DNA of 64,000 nt from positions 13,617,009-13,681,008 of the forward strand of contig CM075938.1 of assembly GCA_038030265.1 (NCBI GenBank). The letters are read 5' to 3'. This DNA is from Corythucha ciliata. Lineage: Eukaryota > Arthropoda > Insecta > Hemiptera > Tingidae. Made by a program: the position numbers and the translations under genes. A model generated the notes under the pieces. The model had not been told where the DNA came from and searched no databases. It worked only from the letters and a program-made list of their open reading frames with translations. Shown here in pieces: positions 23,640 through 34,930 of this stretch (positions are counted from its first letter, which is position 1; the number at the start of each line of letters is the position of its first letter).

Positions 23640-24330
23640 ACGGATATTCGTTTAATGGCTACGGGCGCTGTCGAAACGGAAAATACATTTTCAGTTGGAC
23701 TACGAATCTCGCAGTGTAGCCATTAACAAGACACGAATCGTTAATTTAACCATTTCGTGGACGCAAATTGTCAGTTTTGCCATTTGTATGGTGTGAATCT
23801 TCGTTTGTTATTTCCAAGGTGCAAATTGTCAGGTAATTTATTCAAGGAGTGAATATTAGCCATGGCGATATTTTCAGGGCAATATAGCAAGAATTCATGA
23901 CATTTCAGGTCCGAATGGCAAGTTTTGCGCCGTTTTTAGAGCCGGCAATGCATGTTTAGCAATTTTCTACACGCGAATGCTCAGTTTTGGCCGTTTTCAG
24001 GGCAGCAAACACCTGTTCAGGCATTTTAGAGCGTGAATCGTCCAGTTTTGCCACGTCAAGCCAAAGGTGCAAATGGTCGGTATTGGCTATTTTTGGCGCG
24101 CGAATTGCCAGTTTCGCCATTTTTCACGCTCCAATAGTTGGTTTAGCCATTTTCAGAGAAGTAAGAATCGTCAGGATAAGTAGAATAAGGAATAAGCCAA
24201 AACCCTAAAAATAAAATATTAATCAAGGTTCGTCAACTTTTTTCAGGGCATTTGTAGTTTGTTTGGCTATTTTCAGTGCGGGAATTTTCAGTTTGGCAAA
24301 CTGTTGGGCCCAAAAACATATAGTCAGTTC
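23640..24330 (-). repeat. Degenerate short-period array, family B, inverted
   Basis: Reverse complement of the 14.8 kb array: units such as GTCAGTTTTGCCATTT with GCGTGAATCGTC, about 30-40 bp apart. Confidence 0.7.
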
Positions 24331-24419
24331 AACCATTGGCAAGGAGCTAATCGTCAGTTTTGCTGCAGCTGTTTCTATCGTGGGAATATAGTCATAAATT
24401 GGTTATTTCGTTGGGGACG

Positions 24420-24700
24420 AAATCTTGTCTAAAACGACGATTTTGCCCCTTTTCCCTATAGTGTAATGCGGCTATTTCCTATCTACCTATAAACCTAACC
24501 ACACCTAGGAGAATATAATGTTCTGAGAGCTCGGCTTCGGTCAAAAAATTATTTCACAGCGACGAGCTCCATGCTAATTGTATTCTCCTAGTAGTTGGGA
24601 ACGAAACCTTGTTCCCAGTTGTGTTGTTCGTTGTTTTCAAAAACGACGATTTTGCCCTATTTCCCAGTGTGATGCGGTGATTTTCAATCTTTCGCATTAG
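24420..24700 (-). repeat. Dispersed repeat H, inverted copy (with partial duplication)
   Basis: Carries the reverse complement of the blocks at 19730-19860. The AAAACGACGATTTTGCCC block occurs twice, near 24431 and 24640, so this locus holds one full and one partial copy. Confidence 0.6.
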
Positions 24701-24895
24701 GAGAATTTGTATCTTTGCTGTGGTTGGACCTTTGCTGTGGGTAGACCTTTGCAGTGGTTGGACCATTGCAGTGGCTGGACTTTTGCAGTGGTTGGAGCTT
24801 TGCTGTGGTTAGCCCTTTGCAGGGGTTCGACCTTAGCTGTGGCTGGACCTTTGCTGTGGTTGGACTTTTGCTCGGACCTTCGCTGGGGAAGAAGT
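24700..24895 (-). repeat. Short-period array, family E, inverted
   Basis: About ten imperfect ~20 bp units around ACCTTTGCTGTGGTTGG. The plus-oriented counterpart is at 28318-28610. Its translation yields a repetitive peptide that should not be annotated as a gene. Confidence 0.8.
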
Positions 24896-25224
24896 TGAAC
24901 CGTAGGCTCAAGGACGGATCTGGGACTGGGACCTCTCTCAACCCTCCCGCTCCCATCAGCTGTCCACCCCCCCGCCCCTTTTAGATCTGCCTATACGTAG
25001 GCTATAAACTTAAAACTATTTTTTAGTTCCTTATTTGAAGTTAATTCATAAGGGGGCCAAAATTTGAAGGTTATTTTTGGAATAATTTTATTGAGGAGGG
25101 GTGGGGTGAATAAGTAATAAAAATTGTAGCGGTTCACCTCAATATGGTCTCTCAACCTCTGCAAGCTTTCTTACCGAGTACATATTTGTTTGTACCGGGT
25201 GGTAAAATATGCTACGTAATAGAA
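24896..25224. other. Non-coding spacer
   Basis: No recognisable gene or repeat between the family E array and the next GTGAC element. Confidence 0.4.
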
Positions 25225-25330
25225 GTGTGACGTGACATCTTTTGTCGGTCACAGTGACAACTAGCTCCGGTGACTGTGCAGTCACTGTGACAAAAATCAG
25301 TGATTTTGTCACTTAAGTGACTACTGAGGG
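25225..25330 (+). mobile_element. GTGAC-rich element copy
   Basis: Contains GTGTGACGTGACATC, GTGACAACTAGCTCCGGTGA and TTTTGTCACTTAAGTGACTA. It aligns with the copy at 9466-9545 and shares its end with 6497-6520. Confidence 0.6.
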
Positions 25331-25559
25331 CCTGTTCTATAACTTTTTAATGTCACTATCACTATTTAGTCAGGTTTATCAACGAAATTGTCTGGCTCAC
25401 GTAGCTCACGTGTTTTTGCATCGGTTATAAAAAAATATATAATTCTTTTTCTAACTTTATCCGTGGTAAACTCCTATGAACGGCGAACCCACAGCCTAAA
25501 ATGCAAACATGAAGGTGAGTCATGGATCAAAAACTGCAATGCACGAATTTTACTAGGAA

Positions 25560-25790
25560 CATAGGCATAGCCAGATGGGGGGCAGGGCTAGGCAGATGCC
25601 CTCCCCTAGACTCAAAAATGCAGATTCAGTGGGGCAGTTGCCCACCCCTAGATGCATTCTGAAAGTACAAATCTTTCAGGATAATCATATTTTGTTTCGT
25701 CGGCGCTCACTAAACAAATTACTTCACGGATTTCACTAATAAAAAAAATAAATTTCAACGGGTTTTGTCGCTCACAAAACGGATATCGCA
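25560..25790 (+). repeat. GGCATAGCCAG head repeat followed by family F units
   Basis: GGCATAGCCAG, G/C-rich stretches and GCCCTCCCCTAG, then GGGGCAGTTGCCCACCCCTA, followed by CACTAAACAAATT-type family F units. Similar heads occur at 34005-34100, 37505-37560 and, inverted, at 63428-63503. A GTGGCG(T/C) start is seen at the ends of many hAT elements, so these may be element termini; that is inference. Confidence 0.45.
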
Positions 25791-25899
25791 AGGGTGACAT
25801 AGTTCAAAGACCAAATGCGCCGTTTTTGCGTCCTAGAATACCATTTTCGCAGATAGACGCGGATTCAGTATTTGCTCATGAGAGGTGCTAGAGAAATGG

Positions 25900-26740
25900 G
25901 ATGTGGTTCGCTCGATTAAAACTGGTTTGACAGCCTTTTCACTTCCTAAAAATAGTAAAAATAGTAAAAACTAGTAATTTGCACTATTAAAACGGCTAAA
26001 GTAACTAAACTAACGCCCAAAAATACAAAACTGTCGATTCGCGTTTTGAAAATTGCTAAAACTGGACTTCACGCGCCCTAAAAATTGGTGGCGACTGGTG
26101 AGCTTCTGAAAACGCCTAAAAAGATCATGATTACCCCCCGAAAGTAGCTAAATCGACCATTCGTGCGCTAAAATTGATCAGACTGGCCATTCTTGAGCCA
26201 TATATGACAATAATGCGCGCTTTTGGCTTGACGGACTAATCAAGCCCTGAAATCGGCCAATAATGACTTCACGTGCCCTGGAAATGCCTAAAATGATGAT
26301 TCCTTCCCTGAAAATGGCAAAATCGACAATTTGCGCACCAGGAATGGTCAAACTTCATGGCCTTGGCTTGATGGACTAGGTATTTGAGCCCTGAAAATTG
26401 AAAAACTGACGATTTGTGTCTTTAAAATGGCTAAAATTACTATATGTGAACCCTAGAAATTGCCGAATTTACTTTACGAACTGGATTACCTGACGAATCG
26501 AGCTCTTAAAATGTCTGAACAAGTGACTCCTGCCCTGAAAATGGCGAAATAGACCATTCGGAGCGCCGAAAATGGCCAACCTGGCTGTTCTCGCTTTGAA
26601 TTGGGACGTACTATTCGCTCCTATAACTGGAAAGACTGACTTTATGCGCCCTAAAAATGTCAATGCTATTCCAGCCTTGAAATCGTCAAAATTGACTCTT
26701 TGTGCTCTGAAAAAGCTGTGCCCAACAAAGTAAAATGTCA
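25900..26740 (+). repeat. Degenerate short-period array, family B
   Basis: Same unit and orientation as at 14.8 and 19.9 kb, directly followed by family D. Confidence 0.7.
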
Positions 26741-27540
26741 ATTTTGAAGTAAAATATTCAGTTTTGAGGTAAAGTGATATTTTTTGGGTGGAACCGCAAG
26801 TTTCAGGGTAAAATCGTTAGTTTAGGAACGTTTTTGGGATGAAATCGTAATTTTTGGGGTAAAATGACCAGTTTTGTATTAACGTCATCAGTTATGAGAC
26901 AACACGTCAGCTGTGGCGCGAAATCGTCTGTATTAGTATAAAATCGTCACATTTGCGATGATTTTTTTTTTTTTTTTTTTTTTCCTCACCTGTTTTTAAG
27001 GCAGAATGGCCTAAAATCACCCGTTTTGGGTAAAACTTAAGTTAAAGTGTGACATTGTCAGTTTTGGAGTAAATTATCCAATTTTGAGGGGAAATTGTCG
27101 TTTCGGGTGTAAAATATTCATTTTTGAAATGGAACAGTAAAGTTTAGTTTCAGGTTAGACTCGCCAGTTTTGTGGTAGCATCTTAATTTGGAGGGGGGGA
27201 GGCACGTCAGCTTTGGCCAGGAATTGTACGTTTTTTGTTTTTTTGAACTAAAATCGCCAATTGAAGGATAAAGTCGGCAGTTTTTAGTACTGAGTGGTCT
27301 GTTCATTCGTTTTTGATCCGTTTCGGGTTAAACCCGCCATTTTTAGGCGGAACTCCACCAGTTTTGGGGGTAAAGACTTAGATTTTAAAAGTTGTGCTGT
27401 GAAATTTTTAGTTTAGGCGTAAACAACTCGTCTTCGGCGTAGAAACGTCAGTTTAGAAGTAAAATATTCAGTTATACTAGAGTGAAATATTCAGTTTTTT
27501 GTTTAAAAAAACGTCAGTTTTGAGTTAAAACCCGTTATTG
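26741..27540 (+). repeat. Degenerate short-period array, family D (CAGTTTTGGGGTAAAATCGT-like)
   Basis: About 800 bp of imperfect units of 25-35 bp around TCAGTTTTGGGGTAAAAT, interrupted by a poly-T run at about 26964-26983. The reverse-complement array is at 37610-38080. Confidence 0.7.
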
Positions 27541-27570
27541 GTTGGTTAAAAAATGTTGAATTTTTACGTC

Positions 27571-27680
27571 ACCGTTAGAGGGTCGGAACGGTGATTTCAA
27601 TGTGGTCGTCACCGGAGCCAATAGTGACGGAGTAGTCACAGTGACAAAATCACCGACAGTGAAATCACACCTCACCTCTA
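27571..27680 (-). mobile_element. GTGAC-rich palindromic MITE-like element, copy 2
   Basis: Reverse complement of the copy at 3349-3460, with only a few differences by eye, including the segment between GTCACTGTGAC and the CTCCGGTGACG block. The close match across 24 kb marks a recently mobile family. Confidence 0.7.
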
Positions 27681-27699
27681 CTACGTAATTCTTGTCGTT

Positions 27700-28317
27700 C
27701 ATAAATGAACGATTCATACTTCTCTGATAAAGTCGCTTCTAAATCGAGAATTCACAGCGCTCATTAAACAAAAATGATTTGCTTGGTACCAATATAAATA
27801 ATATTTCTCACAAATTAGGTTTTTTACTACCATGTCCAGAAAGACGGGGCCCGTAAGGAAAGAAGTATGGTGCTCGTGGAAAATAACTATAACTGTGCAT
27901 AAATAACTATAATCAGCCATAATCAGCAAACGCAGGGGTTGTATGTTATCGTTCCGAAAAGTTCAAGCTCCCCAATGAATGGTTCATTTTTGGTGGAATT
28001 AGCAAAAATATGCATTAAATAATCTTGAAAAATATTTAGGTAATACTCATAAAAGTACATTTACAGAATATTCTACGATATTATACCAGAAAATATTTCC
28101 GCCTACACCAAAAAAGAGTATTTCAAAAATATTTTAATCAGGTTCGTTTGAAAATATTCGTTCAAAAATATTATTTTCATAATAAACAATATTATGATAC
28201 GAATATTAACTATGAATGAAAAATTAATATTCTTAAAATATTTTTTTGAGATTCTGAATATTGTCTGAATATTCGAATATTTTCTGAATGTTCAGAAAAT
28301 ATCATCATGCTGCTTGG
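27700..28317. other. AT-rich spacer with AATATT-rich segment
   Basis: 27700-28010 holds nothing recognisable. From about 28010 to 28310 the sequence is dense in GAATATT/AATATTC motifs, an AT-rich quasi-palindromic stretch directly before the family E array. Confidence 0.45.
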
Positions 28318-28610
28318 GAGGTTCAACCACTGCAAATGGCCAACCACAGCAAAGCTCAAATCACAGCGAAGGTCCGAGCAAAAGTCGAACCACAGCTAAG
28401 GTCGAACCCCTGCAAAGGGCTAACCACAGCAAAGCTCCAACCACTGCAAAAGTCCAGCCACTGCAATGGTCCAACCACAGCAAAGGTCCAACCAAAGCAA
28501 AGCTCAAACCACAGCAAGAGTCCAACCACAGCCAAGCTCAAACCACAGTGAAGGTCCGAGCTCTGCAAAAGTCCAACCACAGCAAAGGTCCAACCACAGC
28601 AAAGACCAAA
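28318..28610 (+). repeat. Short-period array, family E
   Basis: Roughly fifteen imperfect ~20 bp units around TCCAACCACAGCAAAGG, with CTGCAAAAG variants. Inverted counterpart at 24700-24895. Confidence 0.8.
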
Positions 28611-30430
28611 GATTCTTGGAGTAAACTGGGAAAATATCTGGATATTTTAAAAAATGTCAGTTTTTGACAACTGTTCAAAGCTAGACTATATTAGCCATGG
28701 TGCTCCCAGCGCGCGGAAAATTCCTCTAAAACTGTATGAAGTAACTTGGTTTAATACTTCATGCTTATTTTACTCCTGTCCTTCGCAATGTTTTGAGAAA
28801 AACCCATTGTTATACCAAAAAATGAGGCGATCAGGCCCATTTTGAGTGCCTACAAGAAGATCAAGAGCCATTCCCAAAAAAAATTTTCTTCGGCTTAATT
28901 CACTAGGGCGAGATTAGGTATTTTGTTGATTGACTGTATTTCCTGAACTAACAGACCCAGGATCCTCGGGGATGGCTTAAATTGTAGCAAGTTTAGTTGG
29001 CTTTAACAATGTATACTGTGGTCATGCTCGAAAAACTCTTTCTTCTGGTATTTTTGTTTAAAAAACCAGAAAAAGTGGTGAAATTTCTTAGTTTTTCGAG
29101 TGCCATGAGTTAAGCACAAGGTTTTGAGGGTTGCAAACTTGAGTAATAACTGCTCTCATTGGTCCCAACAACACGCAACAAAAAAATCAGTTACATTCAT
29201 GTTTGCGATTTACCCCGATTTTTGTGTCTATATTGACTGTTCTACTGAGCTATTCCGAAATTTCGTTTAAAAATTCGGTATTTAGATTGTCAGACGGAGT
29301 TTTTTCCCGTCAACCACTTTCAAAATCGTTTAGATCTGACGGAAAATCCTTGAAATTGGCAAGGCTGTGATATGATTGCCTGAAATAATACCTTATGAAT
29401 TTTTTGAATACTTCAAATTTTATACGCAAATGAACATCCCTGCTTGTGCAGTGCAGGACGGGATCAATTCAAAAATATCGAGAGATTCAGAGCGCCGGTG
29501 AGCCATCTATTTAAAATACAACAGTCTTATCAGCGTTTTTTGGTCTGAGATGACTCAGGGGTAGTTTTGCGGGGAAATAACAATAATTTATAGTCCGGAG
29601 TTGAGACTTTTTATATATATTTTGTTTATTGTTATTGCTACTGTGTTTTTTACACAAAACCCATAAAAACAAAATCTAGTTAGCTTTGTAAAGATTCCAC
29701 CCCACCCCCCATCATGCTTTCTATATCCACTTACTTTTTTTATGCGCTCCTTTGTTGTTAAATATGGAGCAAGGAGCATGTCTGAGGGGTTTTTACTCTT
29801 CCCACACAAATTTTACCATCCAGAACGTCTTAGCTATGATTTTTTAAAACTTTTTTGTTGTTGTGAAGTAAGCATGGTAAGGTTTCTTCGGCTTTGGAAA
29901 AAGTCACGGGGAAGAGGGGGGTCAACAGGTCCTTAATATTATAAAGCAGCCAGACGTACCCTTTCTAAGCCCACTTTTTTTTCTTTTTTTTTTTTGAGGG
30001 TCCAGGCTAGGGTTGCTGCCTTCTGATTCGTTGAAACCTTAATATAAATATGCGCATTACACAAATTCTGTTATTCAATTTTAAGAAAGGCCAAAGTGGT
30101 TCTTTAAGGCCAATAATGTCGAGATGTGGTCATTTTCCTCGTCAGAAACAGCTTAATCGTGAACCTTTTTTATTCCGCCCAGGTCAAGGCAGTCACGGTT
30201 TGCTGAAGTATGTCGTGATAGGAGGATCGGGGGGGGGGAGCACAAAGAAAGTCCGCCTCGTGTTAACATCCTATACTTTTCCCATTTCCAATTTGGCGAT
30301 TATAGTCCGATTCGTGCGTCCGATTTTCGCGAATGGATCGGCAAATCAATGTCGCGGGTTTGCCTCTTCCCGAAAATGTATTTCGCGAGTTTGGTTCAAT
30401 TCCACCGAATTCACCCCCTCACTCTTATGC
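28611..30430. other. Gene-free stretch
   Basis: AT-rich non-coding sequence. I searched it for the neuroligin exon expected before 31855 (end of the esterase-like domain) and did not find one. Confidence 0.4.
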
Positions 30431-31085
30431 TGTGTCCGCACCGGAGGTGGCTAGCTTAGCGCTAGGATGGGCTGGAGGGTAGATAGGTGGCTAGCGACTG
30501 GCCAGGATAGCAGGTGGGATGCACGCATATATAAATAGGGCTTTCTTTTTTTTCTTCTTCTTTTCTTAAGCTCTTGAGTGGATGCAGAGCTCTTGAGGAA
30601 TGAATTCATTTCTTTTCCATTCAGACGCTGCCTCTGGGCCTTGGGAATAATCATGTCTTTACCTAATTCCGTAAAAAAAAAAAAGTGTTCTAGTGGAAAA
30701 TTCTGGTCCGAAGTACGATATTTCTTTCCCGGCCAAATCGACTTATTGGTTTTTGGTTACACGACACAAACCAAACAAGAGAAGAGCTAGGGGAATTATT
30801 TATATTTAAAATAGAGGACAACGACTAAGTAAAGAGAGTTAGCACCCTTCACCTGTTTCAAGCTGAATGAGAGAGAAAAAAGGACCAAGCAAGCATCCAG
30901 GGTAGAACAGTGGGAGCTGTTCGCCTATAGATAGCCACTAGGAGTCTACCCAAGCATCCAAGCTCTCGGTGCGGCCAGGGCAATTCATTTCTTTGAGTTC
31001 GTTTACTTGGATGCTTCACCCTAGCGTCTCGCTACCCTCTAGGCGCTAAGCTGGCGCCTCCTCCGGTGCGGACGCGGCCTCAGGG
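30431..31085. mobile_element. Non-autonomous DNA element with GTCCGCACCGGAGG inverted ends
   Basis: The left end (near 30431) reads TGTGTCCGCACCGGAGGTGG, then AGCTTAGCGCTAGG and GGGTA. The reverse complement of the right end (near 31080) reads GCGTCCGCACCGGAGGAGG, then AGCTTAGCGC and AGAGGGTA. The inverted ends span about 50 bp around a ~550 bp non-coding interior. Ends of the GTCCGCACC type are common in animal DNA transposons. I could not fix the target duplication or superfamily. Confidence 0.65.
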
Positions 31086-31854
31086 CTTCGAGTCACACTG
31101 AAACTGAATTGCGTAAAAACATGAGGACCGCACTATCCCCAAGTTTCCACCTCCCGTGATGAGGCTAAGCCCAGCTCAATTTGCTCTTATTTCCACGCAA
31201 ACGGTTCGTAAACGATTGTATTCGCAATTTTCTTAACTAATGTTTACGAAATTTTGGATAATCGATCAGGTTTTCAGGCGGAAAAAATGAACTCCTCTTC
31301 CAAACAAAACGCGACACCTTCAGTATACCCACCCCTCCCGTTTGACGACGTTTATGATGAGAGAAAAAAAAGTTTGATTGATGAACAGCTCAAAAAAAAA
31401 AAAGTGAAATGACGAGGGATGGGAGTGTACGACCACGAGGCAAACATGCCCATCCCCACCCAACCCCACCAATGGTTTTATTGTATTGCGTGGAAAAGGA
31501 CCTAATTGTAAAAAAAAAAAAAAAAAGGAAGGGGTGTGAAGGGGGTGCCGATGAGGATATTCTCCGGGAAAGTATTGTTTGAAAAGTTTATGAAAGCGCT
31601 CCTAGAACCACCCTCTCTTTTGCTTGGAGAATGTGGCGTTGGCTGATAAATTGTCTGTTCCTTGTCACCACTTCCCCAACATCCCACTCCCCCCCCCCTC
31701 GCACCAAATCATCATTCTCTTCAACGGACTCATCAACCATAACGTTGCCCTGTTTTTTCCTTGTTTTAAAAAACGTCATTTTTATTTGACAGAAAAAGAA
31801 GGGAAAACTGTAATTAGAGGGTGAACCAATTAACCTTTTTTTTTCTCTTTTTAG
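31086..31854. other. Neuroligin intron sequence upstream of exon at 31855
   Basis: Contains a poly-A run near 31510-31526 and a polypyrimidine tract (31836-31852) directly before the splice acceptor. No coding content recognised. Confidence 0.5.
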
Positions 31855-32001
31855 GCACCAAACCTCGAATGAAAAGTCATTACCGCGGTCATAAAATGGC
31901 AGTGTGGCTCAATTTGATACCACAGCTTCATCAACCCGGAGATCAGGACGTATCCATGAGGCATCATCATTTTCACGAGCGGGCTAACCATTTTTATTCG
32001 G
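31855..32001 (+). CDS. Nlg: Neuroligin, exon encoding the end of the esterase-like domain
   Basis: Neuroligins are postsynaptic adhesion proteins with a catalytically dead cholinesterase-like ectodomain that binds neurexins. This 147-bp exon lies between a T-rich acceptor (TTTTTAG) and a GTAAGT donor. It encodes TKPRMKSHYRGHKMAVWLNL, then IPQLHQPGDQDVSMRHHHFH and ERANHFYSG, the conserved membrane-proximal end of the ectodomain (KPR-HYR-H-WL-LIP-LH pattern). It enters with two bases of a split codon and leaves with one, which joins in frame to the exon at 38742. The preceding exon, carrying most of the esterase domain, was not found in this window. Confidence 0.85.
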
Positions 32002-34104
32002 GTAAGTAAAGTAATTTGTTCTTCTTCAATGTTTGTGCGATGGATTTTATTTGCTCTGTTCATTTAATGTCATTTAATCGCCTGGTAGGGCTACACCATC
32101 CTCATCCCATCTATATACCAGCCCGCTGCAATGCACACACACCGTTCTATAGAACATTTTCGAAATAAACCATCAATTAACTATTATTAAATGCTCCCTG
32201 CTTCCCCGCCTTGTCATTTTCTCGCAACACAGCGCGTGCAAAAGGAGAGGCAATCTTGTTAAAACTACAGAGCGGAGATTCACCCCTCACCCACACCACT
32301 GTATCGTCATCATCTTTCTCACTCCATGCTGACTAGTATTCAATTTATCTATTTCACCACTTGCCCTACAGCAAACCAGTTAAGGCTCGAACCTATTTCA
32401 TCTAGGAAAGGAGGGGAAGGACTGCGACACGGATGTCGAAGAAGTGGGCAGCGGTGGGAGGGGTGAGGCATGAAATCGTTATTTTACGACCTGACGACCC
32501 TGCTCTTTCCTACTAACCCCTTCTTGTACACCCTACAAAGAGCTTTCTTGTTGGGAAAGCGGGAATGAGCTTTATAAATGACATCCCTGGTTCGTTATTT
32601 ATTTTTTTTTTAAACTGAAAAATCCTCCCGCCCCATCCGTCGCGATATATCATAGCCACAGACGTCATTTCTAGCCACAACGCCCCCGAGCTATTTCCTC
32701 TCGCGCCATTCCTCCTTAACCCATTTTTCTCACAGACTCTAAAAATATCAATTATCGAAAAGTCCAATTAGTCAAGTGCACGCGCGCTTCGCTAATCTCT
32801 CCCTCCACCCACCGCACACCCTCACCCGGGCGCACAAAATTTAACACTTCTCTCTCGCCATCCCACATAAAGCTCTTCCCCCCCCCCTCCATTTCACCAC
32901 GGCGGTCATCACCACATTTCTCCGGGACCCAACCGCCACGGCGCTATTCTTCATTCGTGTATACTGCGAGTCTATGCGCGCCTATTCCTAATTAGGCTTG
33001 GTCGTATATCATATAAAACGTTTTGTTTTGAAAATGAAAACCGTAACCAGCGGTGGCGGGAGGTGGGGGTGTTAACGGGAGGAAATGGTTGGTACTAATT
33101 TTTGCATCCGTCCCGTCTTTCTTCCACACTATTTCTAATTCATTTAGCAGCAAAAGAGGAAATTGAGTGTCTGAACTGAAAAATTCTCGAATGGGAGGGA
33201 GGGAGTCAGGGTGATCTACATGAAGGGGATGGATACTTTCGTGAGCCATTAACGACGCTACGACGGAATGTGCCCAATAAGAATGTGTTCCTCAGCCGGA
33301 GTTGGTGTTAGAGTCAGGCCCTTTTGGCTATATGTGGCTAGAGAGGAATAATGACCGCCAAGAACCCGGCGGTACGCTGATAATTCTCATTGGGTAGTGG
33401 TGTGGTGAGAGAGGGAATTCTACTTGATAGGCGCACCGTCCGTCTTCTTTTAATGTTCCTGCTTTCCTGTTTTAGACTGGTCAAATAATGGTCACAGTGA
33501 GTGACAGGATAGTCAAGGCGATGCTACTGACCACTGGGTGGTTGGAAAAGGGTTAAAAAGGTTTAGGCGCCTCTGAATGTCCGTCGTTCACTTTCAAGCC
33601 GCTTTCCATTCGTAATTAATGCCGAATTTAAAAACAGGCGCATACATTCACACTATTAAAACCTGATGCTAACAATTTATCCACTGAAGCAGAAAAATTT
33701 TCCATCGAAAACGGGCATTTTCCCTTTGAATCTTATCATTCATTTCACAAAATATCAAATTAGCCCCAGAAATGGACTAATGTACGAAGGAAAATTAATA
33801 AAGTTCGAAAACCCTCTGTGATTCCGCCCACTTTGGCCCAATTTTTCCGAGCCCCCGTGAATTTTCCCGTAGACAATGGCCACAATAATGGTCATCAGCC
33901 CTGAAGTTGGCGCTGCTACACCCTGGGAGTGGAATAATTCAGCCGATACCAAGACCAACGACGACGACACTGCAGCGCAAGGAAAAATTTTAGTGTCAGG
34001 GATGTGCAGTTGCCCTTCCCTAGGGTCAAAAGTGCCGGCTTAGTGCCTAATATGGGGCAGCTGATGGCCCAAAGTTAAAATCGAAAAGGGCTGCAACATT
34101 TTTT

Positions 34105-34345
34105 CTCGTCAAAATGATTTCTGGTCTCGCTAAACAATAAACACATTTTAGGATTTCGTGCACTGAAACAACAATTTCGCGGTTTTTTGTGCTTAAACCC
34201 CAATTTATCGGGATTGCTTATTTCAAAATCAACTTTTGCACACTAAAATATAATTTCAGCAGCTCTGTCTCACTAAAAAACCAATTTCTCATAATATTAC
34301 ACTCACTTGAGACACCACTTTCGTGATTTTCTCACCAACACATTG
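34105..34345 (+). repeat. Family F units after a GGGGCAGCTGATGGCCC-type head
   Basis: Head motifs from 34005 are followed by CTCGCTAAACAATAAACAC- and CACTAAAAAACCAATTTC-type units, matching 25670-25790 and 36440-36660. Confidence 0.5.
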
Positions 34346-34379
34346 AGATCGAGTAAAATCACCTTTTCCAAACTGCATA

Positions 34380-34930
34380 GCCACCCACCAGGGCCACAAG
34401 ACGAAAGGGAAAATCCAGCAGTGCGCCGACGCAAGGGAGGACCGCCCTTTCCCTACTCCCGGGAAGCCAACCGCACTATATTAGCAGCGCGGCGAGAGAG
34501 AAAGAGCCCACTCGGGCAATCTCACTCGAGGACGACAGGACCACCCCGAAGAAGCGCCTCTCAAAGGACCTAACCGGAGGACACCGCGGGGTGGCCAACC
34601 CGGACAAGGACCAGCCGAAGATCCGGAAAGTGAACAGGACGCTAACAGGAGCCGAATTCGAACTCCGAAAAGGGACCGCAACTGCCGGACTCAGGACCAC
34701 CCCGGACGAACTACTGATAGCGCGAAGGGCGCTAACTCCCAATGAAACCCAGTCGTACCCTCGGTTGTTCTCCCCCTAGTGGGTGACGAACGCTGATCCA
34801 CCTTCCTGTGGTGGTGGGTTCTTTTCCCAGCTACTGGTCGACAAAGGCCCCACCTCCCTGCCCTCTACCTCACCCGGGTGAATCTTTACCAGAGGGCTTA
34901 GCGCCTTAATTGGCTGCCCTTGATTTCCTG
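34380..34930. other. GC-rich unassigned block inside the neuroligin intron
   Basis: Much richer in G and C than its surroundings, open in several frames, with no recognisable protein. It contains GCGAAGGGCGCTAACT (near 34719), matching the repeated motif of the LTR-like remnant at 35950-36350, so it may be part of the same decayed element. Confidence 0.35.

Noticed and set aside
28318..28610. CRISPR-like array
   Set aside because: Units are imperfect, contiguous and lack distinct spacers of constant length. The sequence is clearly eukaryotic and there are no cas genes.
28288..28667. Repetitive open frames reading NHSKGPTTAKVQP-like peptides (also minus strand of 24.55-24.96 kb)
   Set aside because: They are translations of the ~20 bp family E repeat, open in more than one frame, with no start context or homology.
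34307..34780. Arg/Pro-rich open frames in the GC-rich block
   Set aside because: Open frames occur on both strands with low-complexity composition; typical of GC-rich non-coding DNA.
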